Below, one piece after another: positions 1 to 5,632 of a stretch of DNA of 33,680 nt (positions are counted from its first letter, which is position 1; every line of letters begins with the position of its first letter). The translations under genes were made by a program, and so were the position numbers. Origin of the DNA: a virus; IMG/VR virus record IMGVR_UViG_3300050030_000129, positions 1-33,680 of that record. One strand, given 5' to 3'. Under the pieces are notes generated by a model. That model did no database searches and was not told where the DNA came from. It saw only the letters and a program-made list of their open reading frames with translations.

Positions 1-351
1 TCATGGTTTCGCCAGGTCAAATAGTGAGAGCTTCGGTTGGCCCTCTACCGCCAGCTCTTGACGCACGCGCTTGGACGGCCTTTGACCTTCCTTGAGCCCA
101 CGCAGCTCCCGAAGGAGCGGAGAGTCGTGAACCGGCTGATCGCTTGGAACCAGTCGGTACTCCTCCCAGCGCACGCCGTCGATTCTCGTCTCTCGTGACG
201 CGACGTTTCGTCCCTTGCGCTTCAGATCATATATCCTTCCGGATATTCGGGTGATTCCGGTCTTGTCCATCAATTCACGGGTGCTGTGCCAGCGGTAGTC
301 GAACAGCAGTTCCAGGACGCGTTCGCATTGTGTGGATCGGTGGCGGTTCAT
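1..351 (-). CDS. small helix-turn-helix phage protein (HTH_39-like)
   Basis: This 116-aa protein has an N-terminal winged-helix pattern at about residues 8-60. A helix ending near LLFDYRW is followed by STRELMDKTG, then the recognition-helix-like RISGRIYDLKRKG, then a short basic wing. This is the layout of the short phage HTH proteins in the HTH_39 class, in which the second helix carries an RI(Y/W)DLR-type motif. The C-terminal half is basic and probably disordered. It likely binds DNA as a regulator, but its target is unknown. The ATG follows the stop of the upstream 47-aa gene by one base, so the two are probably translationally coupled; no strong SD is visible. The stop codon is the first three bases of the window, so the gene is complete. 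The fold is a family-level match by eye, and the role is inferred. Confidence 0.7.
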   Translation of the reverse strand: MNRHRSTQCERVLELLFDYRWHSTRELMDKTGITRISGRIYDLKRKGRNVASRETRIDGVRWEEYRLVPSDQPVHDSPLLRELRGLKEGQRPSKRVRQELAVEGQPKLSLFDLAKP

Positions 352-352
352 C

Positions 353-496
353 TCAAGATAGCACCGTCAATACCAGATGGAATATCCCCAGCCCCAGCGC
401 TACGATGAACAGCGAGAAGAACAGGCACAGAATGACAATCACTATTTTGGAGAACAGGTCTAGCGATTCGTCGTCGTCTTCGTGGAATGGGGTCAT
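353..496 (-). CDS. 47-aa single-pass membrane protein
   Basis: The minus strand reads MTPFHEDDDESLDLFSK and then an uninterrupted hydrophobic stretch of about 28 residues reaching LGIFHLVLTVLS. The product is therefore a single-pass membrane protein with an acidic N-terminus. The start lies inside the end of the upstream 113-aa gene in an ATGA overlap, and the stop lies one base before the ATG of the downstream HTH gene. AAAGGAG is present about a dozen bases upstream. The tight packing on both sides supports a real gene despite its size. No family is recognised. Small acidic-tailed membrane proteins of this type in phages include holin-like and host-modifying proteins, but nothing here decides between them. 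Confidence 0.65.
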   Translation of the reverse strand: MTPFHEDDDESLDLFSKIVIVILCLFFSLFIVALGLGIFHLVLTVLS

Positions 497-834
497 TCCT
501 TTGTCTCCTTTGAGGGGTGGGAGAATCCGATAAGATTACGTTCAATTTGTATCCATCCACCAATACGGTTCAGGGTATCAAGTGCGCCTACTGAAGTTTC
601 TGGTATTTCATTGAGCATCTTTTCCAAATTGTCTTGGCAATATAGTCTACCCTCTCTAACACCATCGCTTTTTACCCTCTCCATCTCCTCCTGATGTTTC
701 TGGGTGAGGCTTGCGAGAATGGAGCGGATGAAGTAGATGTCGGGTTCAATGAGTTTACCTGCGTAACACATTCCGTCATCACTGATAACCATAAATATCT
801 TCTTCTCCCAGTCCTTCTCTTGTTGGTCGGTCAT
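493..834 (-). CDS. hypothetical protein, 113 aa
   Basis: The protein is soluble and mixed alpha/beta, with an N-terminal stretch IFMVISDDGMCYAGKL and a charged, probably helical middle (SLTQKHQEEMERVKSDGVRE). No family or catalytic motif is recognised. It sits in the short leftward operon between two membrane mini-genes and overlaps the downstream 47-aa gene by an ATGA. The start has no SD; the upstream spacer is TAA followed by CCCCCAACCCAA, which matches the A/C-rich upstream element shared by many genes here. The TAA is the stop of the upstream 54-aa gene. It is probably real because of operon packing and codon composition; its function is unknown. Confidence 0.6.
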   Translation of the reverse strand: MTDQQEKDWEKKIFMVISDDGMCYAGKLIEPDIYFIRSILASLTQKHQEEMERVKSDGVREGRLYCQDNLEKMLNEIPETSVGALDTLNRIGGWIQIERNLIGFSHPSKETKE

Positions 835-846
835 TTGGGTTGGGGG

Positions 847-1011
847 TTAGCGCTTCTTGGCCAATGCCACGATTGCGAAGGCGATCGTGTAGAAGGCGAG
901 GATCACTCCCCACCCGATCGCTGCCTCATAGTCGTACCTGTTGTTCCATCCGATGCTGCCCGCGATGGTGGTGCCCGATATGACGAGCGCGATGATTGCG
1001 AGTGCTTTCAT
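847..1011 (-). CDS. 54-aa two-pass membrane protein
   Basis: Translation from the ATG at 1011 gives MKALAIIALVISGTTIAG, a short polar loop NNRYDYEAA, and then a second hydrophobic stretch (GWGVILAFYTIAFAIVALA) ending in AKKR. This is a small membrane hairpin with a positively charged C-terminus. It fits exactly between the stop of the 3D-domain gene (13-nt gap) and the next gene (12-nt gap). The start has no SD; the spacer reads TAACCGACCAACACGT. A small-holin or membrane-stress role is conceivable because the neighbour upstream is a predicted secreted 3D-domain protein, but this is inference. Confidence 0.6.
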   Translation of the reverse strand: MKALAIIALVISGTTIAGSIGWNNRYDYEAAIGWGVILAFYTIAFAIVALAKKR

Positions 1012-1024
1012 ACGTGTTGGTCGG

Positions 1025-1492
1025 TTACTTGATAAGTGTTACGAGTAGGTTCTTGGCTCCGTGTTCGAGTGCCGTCTGCTGATCGTCCCCGAACCACACG
1101 TCTGCGTCTGTGTTCTGGTCGGTCGTCCCGATCACGTCATACGTCTTGTCATAGGCCGCGATGTAGACCTTCGACACCTTGCCATACTTGGCGTTGAGCG
1201 CGATCTTCTGGCCCCGTGGCTGTCCGGCGTTCGCCTTGCACCACGTCGTATGACACTCAACCGAGGAGAAGCCGGTCACGCGCATCTTGTAGCTATTGTC
1301 AGGCACGAGTACCCCTGTAACCTCGCTCTCCTGTTCTGAATTGACGTTCTCCTGCACGTTTGCGGTTCTTGCGGTGTATGAGACACTTTCCGCGTCCTGG
1401 GGCGTTGTGGGGGCTAACAGGAACGCTGCGATTGCTGCCACCCTGAGGATCGGGCAGTAGTTTTGTAGCACCTTCTTTGTTTTGTCGGTCAT
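1025..1492 (-). CDS. secreted 3D-domain (double-psi beta-barrel) protein
   Basis: The 155-aa product begins with a charged N-region (MTDKTKK) and a hydrophobic segment at about residues 15-27 (ILRVAAIAAFLLA), consistent with a signal peptide or membrane anchor. A polar linker follows, then a C-terminal domain from about residue 70: MRVTGFSS, a basic/Gly-rich turn near GQPRGQKIALNAKYG, the Asp cluster TTDQNTDADVWF, and the closing ALEHGAKNLLVTLI. This order matches 3D domains, named for conserved aspartates, which occur in peptidoglycan-acting proteins such as MltA and RpfB-type enzymes. A role at the cell wall is likely but not proven. It lies outside the lysis module, in the early-type operon. 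The start lacks an SD and has TAACGACCAACCCA immediately before the ATG. Confidence 0.7.
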   Translation of the reverse strand: MTDKTKKVLQNYCPILRVAAIAAFLLAPTTPQDAESVSYTARTANVQENVNSEQESEVTGVLVPDNSYKMRVTGFSSVECHTTWCKANAGQPRGQKIALNAKYGKVSKVYIAAYDKTYDVIGTTDQNTDADVWFGDDQQTALEHGAKNLLVTLIK

Positions 1493-1510
1493 TGGGTTGG
1501 TCGTTATTGG

Positions 1511-1648
1511 TCAATCTAGTTTCTGCCCCCCGTCCGAGCGCCCATGGCGCTCTCGAACCACAGGCGACGAGAGGCAGGAATCAGACTCCATCTCCCCCCA
1601 TCCGTCCGATCCGGGCCGAGCATGAGCACAGCGTCGGTCGGACGGCAT
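1511..1648 (-). CDS. possible 45-aa hypothetical protein
   Basis: The reading frame from the ATG at 1648 encodes a short Arg/Ser/Gly-rich, probably disordered peptide (MPSDRRCAHARPGSDGWGEM...). Support is indirect. It fills the only sizeable gap in this compact operon, begins 16 nt after the stop of the upstream annealing-protein gene with a spacer TAGCCCCCAACC resembling that of neighbouring genes, and ends 18 nt before the next ATG. Its composition is unlike a folded protein, and it could be an untranslated spacer. No function can be assigned. Confidence 0.35.
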   Translation of the reverse strand: MPSDRRCAHARPGSDGWGEMESDSCLSSPVVRERHGRSDGGQKLD

Positions 1649-1664
1649 GGGAAGAGGTTGGGGG

Positions 1665-2327
1665 CTATTGGGGAACGTCTGCATCCGTGAACTCAGGCAC
1701 GGTTTCCGTCTCACCTTCCGGCAAGGTCGGCTGCGCTGGTTCCTGCTTCGGTGTCGCCATAAGCTTTTGGATGAGGGTGTTTGCCTCGAAGCTGGTCATT
1801 GTCTCTAGGTTCTCGCCAAGGGGCATTGGCAAGAGCTTTTCCTCACGCAGCTTGCCTATGAGCGTGATCTGCTGAGGGGATGCCGGTCTCTTGTCAGGCA
1901 CGGTCGCTGGTTGGGCCGGTGTTCGCTTTACAACGTAGGGCGTGGCCTTCCGTGCTGGCTGTGTTGGAGCGTCGGCCAGCCGTTCGCCTTCGTCAAGCTC
2001 CGGCGTGAATTGAGTGCCGTAGCCGCACATGGCAAGAGCTCGTCCGATGGCTCCGGTTTCAGCCTTCTCAATAAAATCGGGGAATCCCTGCACGTCCTCC
2101 TGTTTGACCGCCGTTGCTATCTGCCGTCCGTTCTCGTCCTTGATGTAGGCTCGCATGACCGCGTGCTTCTCGTTCACCTCGATGATTTCCGTGTCGATCA
2201 TCCAGTCAGCGTGCTCTTCACGGAACCAGACGAGCCGATGGGCTACTTGCAGGTAGGCTCGGCCTTTGATGTCGGCTAGGGGTAGCTCGGTGCCTTTGGG
2301 GGTTTTGAACGTCCGCTGTTTAGTCAT
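1665..2327 (-). CDS. Rad52-like single-strand annealing protein (putative)
   Basis: The 220-aa protein has an N-terminal domain of about 120 residues with KGRAYLQVAHRLVWFREEH, IATAVKQED and EKAETGAIGRALAMCGYGT. This combination is typical of small phage annealing proteins related to Rad52 (Sak-type), where the EKAETGAIGRAL helix is the best conserved part. A Pro-rich linker follows, then a second small helical domain (SPQQITLIGKLREEKL ... FEANTLIQKL) common at the end of phage recombination proteins. It would anneal single-stranded DNA during phage recombination. The coiled-coil gene directly upstream is a frequent partner in such modules. The start has no SD: TAATCACCACGACC precedes the ATG, and its TAA is the stop of the upstream gene. 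The exact subfamily is uncertain. Confidence 0.65.
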   Translation of the reverse strand: MTKQRTFKTPKGTELPLADIKGRAYLQVAHRLVWFREEHADWMIDTEIIEVNEKHAVMRAYIKDENGRQIATAVKQEDVQGFPDFIEKAETGAIGRALAMCGYGTQFTPELDEGERLADAPTQPARKATPYVVKRTPAQPATVPDKRPASPQQITLIGKLREEKLLPMPLGENLETMTSFEANTLIQKLMATPKQEPAQPTLPEGETETVPEFTDADVPQ

Positions 2328-2338
2328 GGTCGTGGTGA

Positions 2339-2950
2339 TTATCTTACTGCCAGTTGCTCTTCCTCGAATATCTCGATGCCTGGGATGTCGCGGGCACCTT
2401 CGCGAACGGCCTTTCGGACAAGTGTCGGCTCGACGATCAGGTACTCTCTCGGCACTTTCGCCTCATCCACGATGCGGTAGCTCCACACCTTCCGTGCCGT
2501 CACACTCCCGATAGTTTTGTCCTGATAGCTCACAACAGAGGGAATGATGGGTGCCGGGACAGGTGCTCCGGTCTCCTCCGCCTTTTTCTCCGCTCGTTCC
2601 ATTCGCGCCTCGGCCAGCCTATTCAGTCGTTCTTGTTCCTTGCGTTCACGCTCCGCTACCTCCTGCCGGTAAGCGAGTATCTTGCCTCTCACTATCACGT
2701 CCGCCTCCTCCGCGGGTGCCGCGATGGCCTTGAACATGTCATTGATTTTGGATACCTGGTCGTTCAATGGCTTGACGAAGAATAGGCGCATTGCCGTCAG
2801 GCTCTTCTTCGCTCCCGCAAGACTCTTGAGGATGCCCGATGCGTCCTCTACATCCTGGGCCGACGCGATGACGACGGCTCCCGCTTGGACGACAATCGCA
2901 GATACATTCTCCCTTACTTCGATGAGTTCTTTGGATTCCTCTATTTCCAT
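2339..2950 (-). CDS. phage coiled-coil protein of recombination module
   Basis: The 203-aa protein is mainly helical. Its N-terminal half (about residues 1-85) has a regular helix pattern, and residues 90-135 form a highly charged coiled coil (AERERKEQERLNRLAEARMERAEKKAEE). A compact C-terminal domain carries TARKVWSYRIVDEAKVPREYL and ends AREIPGIEI-like (ARDIPGIEIFEEEQLAVR). Proteins of this architecture are common in phages next to annealing proteins and exonucleases, as here, but their biochemical role is not settled; Gam-like end binding and nuclease accessory roles have been considered for look-alikes. The start lacks an SD; TAACCACGACGACC sits directly before the ATG, its TAA being the upstream stop. 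Confidence 0.65.
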   Translation of the reverse strand: MEIEESKELIEVRENVSAIVVQAGAVVIASAQDVEDASGILKSLAGAKKSLTAMRLFFVKPLNDQVSKINDMFKAIAAPAEEADVIVRGKILAYRQEVAERERKEQERLNRLAEARMERAEKKAEETGAPVPAPIIPSVVSYQDKTIGSVTARKVWSYRIVDEAKVPREYLIVEPTLVRKAVREGARDIPGIEIFEEEQLAVR

Positions 2951-2961
2951 GGTCGTCGTGG

Positions 2962-3228
2962 TTAGTTTTCAGTCTGGCAAGTAAAACACCTCACCGCGTC
3001 CGGCGCGTTACTGCCGTACTTGAAGTCTCGCAGCGTCACCTCTCCACCGCAGGACACGCAGACGATCCGCCGCACGCCGACATTCTCCAGCGTGAACCAT
3101 GGGTCGTTCAGTATGGTCACGACAAGCGTGAAGGTGTTGATCTGCGGCATGACTTTGCGAAGGTACTCAATCCAGTAGGCGGCTGCCTTGGTGTTGTGAT
3201 ATTGGTGCTCTTGGACGGCTGGTTTCAT
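2962..3228 (-). CDS. 88-aa zinc-ribbon-like protein
   Basis: The N-terminal 50 residues are helical (AAAYWIEYLRKVMPQINTF). The C-terminal half has two cysteine pairs, CVSCGG and CFTC, 24 residues apart, the spacing of a zinc ribbon. It probably binds zinc and perhaps nucleic acid or a protein partner. It lies between the coiled-coil gene and an unknown gene in the early-type operon. The ATG comes two bases after the stop of the upstream gene (TAGCCATG), suggesting termination-reinitiation coupling. No specific family is recognised. Confidence 0.6.
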   Translation of the reverse strand: MKPAVQEHQYHNTKAAAYWIEYLRKVMPQINTFTLVVTILNDPWFTLENVGVRRIVCVSCGGEVTLRDFKYGSNAPDAVRCFTCQTEN

Positions 3229-3230
3229 GG

Positions 3231-3467
3231 CTAGGCTATCAGGTGAATCAGGGCGTTCAGTCTCGCTGCCTCTAGGTCACGGTCGGCGTCCTCAATGGCC
3301 AGACCGACCTTTTCGCGGCCTTCGGGGGTGTTTAGGTCGTCAGTGCAATAATCAAAGCCCAGCACGACCTGCTTGGCGAGCTTGGCGTCTTGGTAGCCTT
3401 GGAGTGCCTTTTCTGTTCGGGCTTCGGTTAGACTTTCGTTGAACCGTTCTGTTGCTGGGTGAGACAT
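3231..3467 (-). CDS. hypothetical protein, 78 aa (first gene after promoter)
   Basis: The small, acidic, probably all-helical protein (RFNESLTEARTEKALQGYQD ... GLAIEDADRDLEAARLNALIHL) has no recognised family. It is the first gene downstream of the strong leftward promoter at 3598-3626, with a leader of about 130 nt. The ATG has no SD; TAACCAGCTCTCAC occupies the 14 bases before it and is not derived from an upstream stop codon, making this a clean example of the shared upstream element. The following zinc-ribbon gene is coupled through TAGCCATG. Confidence 0.6.
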   Translation of the reverse strand: MSHPATERFNESLTEARTEKALQGYQDAKLAKQVVLGFDYCTDDLNTPEGREKVGLAIEDADRDLEAARLNALIHLIA

Positions 3468-3481
3468 GTGAGAGCTGGTTA
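3468..3481 (-). promoter_or_regulatory. TAACC-type upstream element of the 78-aa gene
   Basis: Read on the minus strand, the 14 bases before the ATG are TAACCAGCTCTCAC. No open gene ends here, so the TAA is not a used stop codon. The same TAA(C/T)C start with 14-nt spacing occurs before genes at 1492, 2327, 2950, 18804, 19170, 27960 and 30139. Confidence 0.5.
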
Positions 3482-3501
3482 CTGATATGAACTAGTTGCG
3501 A

Positions 3502-3511
3502 CGGCATGCCG
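3502..3511. repeat. 10-bp perfect palindrome in early leader
   Basis: CGGCATGCCG is its own reverse complement. It lies in the roughly 130-nt untranslated leader between the promoter at 3598-3626 and the gene starting at 3467. It could be an operator half-site pair or a short stem; a palindrome this short can also arise by chance. Confidence 0.35.
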
Positions 3512-3597
3512 GATGTTCCGTTTCCGGTGTGTAAGTCGGGGCCGGATTATTCCCCTTCCTATGCCGCCTCAATCAGTCCATTTCTAGGTACAAGGGA

Positions 3598-3626
3598 AGT
3601 ATAACGCAGTCTCGGAATCACGTCAA
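3598..3626 (-). promoter_or_regulatory. sigma70-type promoter for leftward early operon
   Basis: On the minus strand TTGACG (3626-3621) is followed by a 17-bp spacer and TATACT (3603-3598). Both hexamers match the sigma70 consensus at five of six positions, and the spacing is ideal. It lies in the gap between the zinc-finger gene (ending at 3649) and the gene starting at 3467 and would drive all genes down to base 1. The bases before it read CCCC, a context shared with the TTGAC sites at about 28012-28017 and 29588-29593. Confidence 0.75.
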
Positions 3627-3648
3627 GGGGAGTTATACACAGCTATTA

Positions 3649-3849
3649 TCATTCGTTGATATCGACGCTGAAGCTGCACTCTGGATAACGGCTACATCCT
3701 AGAAATGCCTTGGTGTGTCCTTGTCGCCTGACCAGCCGTCTACGACGCCCCAGCTCTGTACACCACGGGCAACGATCGCCAGCATAATACATGACCGTAG
3801 AGGGCTCTGGGTTGTCTCTGAGTGCCAATAGTCTATCTATGAGAAGCAT
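3649..3849 (-). CDS. 66-aa topoisomerase-type zinc-finger protein
   Basis: The protein carries CPWC at residues 28-31, a basic stretch (GRRRRLVRRQGHTK), then FLGCSRYPECSF near the end. This C4 pattern, with the GCSxYPxC signature, is that of the C-terminal zinc fingers of type IA topoisomerases, here as a free-standing mini-protein. Such fingers bind single-stranded DNA or RNA, so a nucleic-acid binding role is likely. It stands alone between a promoter-rich non-coding region and the promoter at 3598-3626. No SD is visible (CAAACCTT before the ATG). Confidence 0.7.
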   Translation of the reverse strand: MLLIDRLLALRDNPEPSTVMYYAGDRCPWCTELGRRRRLVRRQGHTKAFLGCSRYPECSFSVDINE

Positions 3850-4060
3850 AAGGTTTGAATTGACCCCGCCCCTCTTCCCCGGTAGGAGACAAGAGGCTAT
3901 AAGACGTGCGAGGTAGGCGAATGATTGGGATCATAGACAGTCCGGGGACCCCCGTTGCGGGGCGGTAGGGGCAGAGCGGGGGATTTTTGACTATCTACGA
4001 ACAGCCGGTTTTGTTGTCGGGGACTCGCTGACTACCCCGCGCCTAACTATTTATCAAACA

Positions 4061-4102
4061 CAAAGACCCGCGCCCCTGTTGCGCAGAGGGCGAAGGTCTT
4101 TG
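4061..4102. terminator. strong intergenic hairpin, possible terminator or attenuator
   Basis: CAAAGACC (4061-4068) pairs perfectly with GGTCTTTG (4095-4102), and inside it CGCCC (4071-4075) pairs with GGGCG (4088-4092). That gives 13 base pairs around a 12-nt loop with a 2x2 internal mismatch. No long U-run follows on either strand, so intrinsic termination is uncertain. An RNA processing site or attenuator ahead of the zinc-finger gene is equally possible. Confidence 0.5.
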
Positions 4103-4142
4103 TACTCGAGCATTGAAAATGTGTGCGCAACATACTGACCTC

Positions 4143-4170
4143 AGTTTACCTCTCTAACAGAATACGTCAA
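4143..4170 (-). promoter_or_regulatory. candidate promoter (TTGACG-16-TAAACT)
   Basis: On the minus strand TTGACG (4170-4165) is followed after 16 bp by TAAACT (4148-4143), which matches the -10 consensus at four of six positions. It points towards the zinc-finger gene ending at 3649. Its -35 lies in one copy of the repeated AATACGTCAA. Confidence 0.4.
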
Positions 4171-4207
4171 GAGCCCACGATAACGTACTGTTCAGGACGG
4201 CCGCCTT

Positions 4208-4237
4208 GTTATCATGCCGACGCCGGCAATACGTCAA
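4208..4237 (-). promoter_or_regulatory. candidate promoter (TTGACG-18-GATAAC)
   Basis: On the minus strand TTGACG (4237-4232) begins within the T-run of the terminator just upstream and is followed after 18 bp by GATAAC (4213-4208). It would restart transcription directly after the late terminator. The -10 is a moderate match only. Confidence 0.35.
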
Positions 4238-4268
4238 AACCCGTACCCATGTTTAGTGGATACGGGCC
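4236..4268 (-). terminator. rho-independent terminator of lysis/late transcript
   Basis: On the minus strand CCCGTATCCA (4266-4257) pairs with TGGGTACGGG (4249-4240) through nine pairs and one A-C mismatch, with a 7-nt loop CTAAACA. TTTT follows directly on the minus strand. It lies 22 nt beyond the stop of the 34-aa gene (stem start at 4266, stop at 4288), the expected place to end the long leftward transcript. Confidence 0.65.
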
Positions 4269-4287
4269 TTTGGCGGCTGAAACAATA

Positions 4288-4392
4288 CTATGTAGGTTTC
4301 TTCGCTGATTCTACTGGTATCGGTTGGGGCTTGATTACGGGTTCGATTACGGGCTCGACTACGGGCTCGTCCTTCTTTGGTTCGTCGTTCAT
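4288..4392 (-). CDS. 34-aa acidic Pro/Val repeat microprotein
   Basis: From the ATG at 4392 the frame reads MNDEPKKDEPVVEPVIEPVIKPQ and so on, with three EPV(V/I) units in a row encoded by imperfect 12-nt direct repeats at about 4333-4368. The product would be an extended, disordered Pro-rich peptide. AAGGA lies about 12 bases upstream, a rather long SD spacing, and the terminator follows closely. No family is recognised. It may be a genuine last gene of the late transcript, or the repeats may be kept for another reason. Confidence 0.45.
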   Translation of the reverse strand: MNDEPKKDEPVVEPVIEPVIKPQPIPVESAKKPT

Positions 4393-4422
4393 GGATTATC
4401 ACATCCTTTCATACTGATTACG

Positions 4423-5181
4423 TCAAGTCGCCCTACGGGTAGTCGCCACTATCTCCTCACCCGCCATGACAGCTTTTCCTTTGATGATGGGAAGCAGGTG
4501 AACGGCGAAGCGCGAATCCCCCTTCTCAAAGAAACCATATGCTAAACCGTGTCCCCAGTCCATGACCGCGCCCTCGGCGTATTCCGGATCGAGCGAACAG
4601 AGACAGCCACACTCCGTCCAAGAGAACATCCCAGCCATGTTGCGCTTGTAGATTTGACTCAAACGGTGGGAGTGTCCGCTCAGGCCCGACCTTCCCAATT
4701 TTTCTAATTCCCCTGTAGCCGTGTAGCCGGATCGGGACCGGATGAGGTTGCCATGCTTCACCATGTAGCCGTGGAAGTCCATGATGCCGCTCTCGACGTA
4801 TTCGATCTTGAGGATCTTGAGGTGCAGAAGCTCGGGCACCGATAGGCTCCGTAGGCTCGCCAGTGAGTCCGCGACCGTCCATAGGTACTTGGTGAGCCTG
4901 TGGCAGTGATTCCCCTTCAGGAACCAGATCTTAGCCTTGGGGACAGCCTCACGCACGCGGTACAGGTGGTCGGTGCAGTCATCCAGGTCGGCTTGGAGCG
5001 AGTACCGGCGGGCGGGGTCACGGGAGAAGCGGCTGACCTGGTAGAAATCAGCCCAGTCCCCCATCAGAAACACGAACTCCGGCTTGAAGTACCGGAGGAA
5101 TGCCAGAGCGGTTGAGAAAGCCGTCTCGTCGGTGAACGGGGCATGAACATCGGCCAGAAATGCAGACCGCTCGTAGGTCAC
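4423..5181 (-). CDS. calcineurin-like metallophosphoesterase
   Basis: The 252-aa protein has the ordered metallophosphoesterase motifs: DxH (D11, H13 in ADVHAPF), GDxxD (G41-D45 in GDWAD), GNH(C/D)xR (residues 90-95, GNHCHR), a metal-binding His in KHGN (143) and GHSH (169-172). It should hydrolyse phosphoester bonds with a two-metal centre; phage relatives can act on nucleotides, RNA or proteins, and the substrate is not visible here. The aspartate usual in GNHD is replaced by Cys (GNHC). Translation starts at a GTG overlapping the upstream stop in a GTGA, so it is coupled to the 86-aa gene. It belongs to the end of the late transcript. Confidence 0.85.
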   Translation of the reverse strand: MTYERSAFLADVHAPFTDETAFSTALAFLRYFKPEFVFLMGDWADFYQVSRFSRDPARRYSLQADLDDCTDHLYRVREAVPKAKIWFLKGNHCHRLTKYLWTVADSLASLRSLSVPELLHLKILKIEYVESGIMDFHGYMVKHGNLIRSRSGYTATGELEKLGRSGLSGHSHRLSQIYKRNMAGMFSWTECGCLCSLDPEYAEGAVMDWGHGLAYGFFEKGDSRFAVHLLPIIKGKAVMAGEEIVATTRRAT

Positions 5182-5438
5182 ATCCGTCGCATCTTACGGA
5201 TCAGCGCGCGAGGTATCTTGGTGAGGTTGCCCCAGTCGCCGTCAGATGACCGCTGGCTGGCGAATAGGACATACTTCTTGGTCACGGCCACCTTGTAGCC
5301 CACCTGTTCCACCAGCGTGGCCGGCTTGAAGCACTCTGCTACTTCCCTGCCGTCTACCCAGCGCGGATCATCCGTCACGTCCTCCCAGACGACAAACCAG
5401 ACCGGCTGTTTGGGGCGGTCGAGTGGTTTGCGTGGCAT
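5178..5438 (-). CDS. conserved phage hypothetical protein, 86 aa
   Basis: The small basic protein has WEDVTDDPRWVDG near the N-terminus, FKPATLVEQVGYKVAVTKKYV in the middle, and IPRALIRKM at the end. This arrangement resembles small phage proteins of unknown function found near lysis or replication genes. No catalytic motif is visible. The start follows TAACCACATCCCC, whose TAA is the stop of the upstream mini membrane gene, and there is no SD. The end overlaps the metallophosphoesterase start in a GTGA, suggesting the two proteins are made together. Confidence 0.65.
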   Translation of the reverse strand: MPRKPLDRPKQPVWFVVWEDVTDDPRWVDGREVAECFKPATLVEQVGYKVAVTKKYVLFASQRSSDGDWGNLTKIPRALIRKMRRM

Positions 5439-5448
5439 GGGGATGTGG

Positions 5449-5571
5449 TTAGATCAATTCACTACCAACCCACAGTGCTAGACCAAGCGGGAGGAAATCG
5501 ATCGGAAAGTGAACCTTGAAGCAGGCGAGAACGAAGGCGATCAATGCCGCTATTTTCAATGCTTTGCTCAT
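5449..5571 (-). CDS. 40-aa membrane protein with very strong RBS
   Basis: The peptide MSKALKIAALIAFVLACFK plus a second apolar stretch (PIDFLPLGLALWVGSELI) is a small membrane protein with one or two short transmembrane segments. The start at 5571 is fixed by GGAGGTGA ending 5 nt before the ATG, one of the best SD sites in the window; an upstream in-frame extension is therefore unlikely to be used. It follows the M23 endopeptidase gene, so a role in lysis (holin or spanin-like helper) is plausible but only inferred. Confidence 0.6.
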   Translation of the reverse strand: MSKALKIAALIAFVLACFKVHFPIDFLPLGLALWVGSELI

Positions 5572-5632
5572 GTATATCACCTCCCTACTCCGAGTGTGGA
5601 TGTCCATTGTACTTTGGTGTTTAGTGATGAAT

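Larger units (their letters stand above)
3850..4287. other. 438-bp regulatory, mostly non-coding region
   Basis: No convincing gene was found here. The stretch holds a leftward terminator, two TTGACG-type promoter candidates, a long GC-rich hairpin (4061-4102) and GC-rich runs around 3940-3985 including CCCCG-TTG-CGGGG. The 10-mer AATACGTCAA occurs twice (4161-4170 and 4228-4237), and its core TACGTCAA a third time at 4419-4426. A 28-codon minus-strand frame at 4047-4133, with GAGGT upstream, spans the hairpin; I treat it as unlikely. The region separates the lysis/late transcript from the early-type genes and could also hold a replication origin, though no iteron array or AT-rich stretch was seen. 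Confidence 0.6.

Noticed and set aside
4047-4133. A 28-codon minus-strand frame with GAGGT upstream
   Set aside because: It spans a strong hairpin that better explains the sequence, and the peptide has no recognisable features; kept only as a remote possibility.
4110-4290. Possible tRNA-like sequence (GGTTCGATTAC-type motif just downstream at about 4340)
   Set aside because: The motif belongs to the 12-nt coding repeats, and no acceptor or anticodon stem could be built around it.
4333-4368. Short direct repeats that might suggest a CRISPR array or iterons
   Set aside because: The units are 12 nt, contiguous and in frame with an EPV-coding gene; there are no spacers and no origin-like AT-rich stretch.
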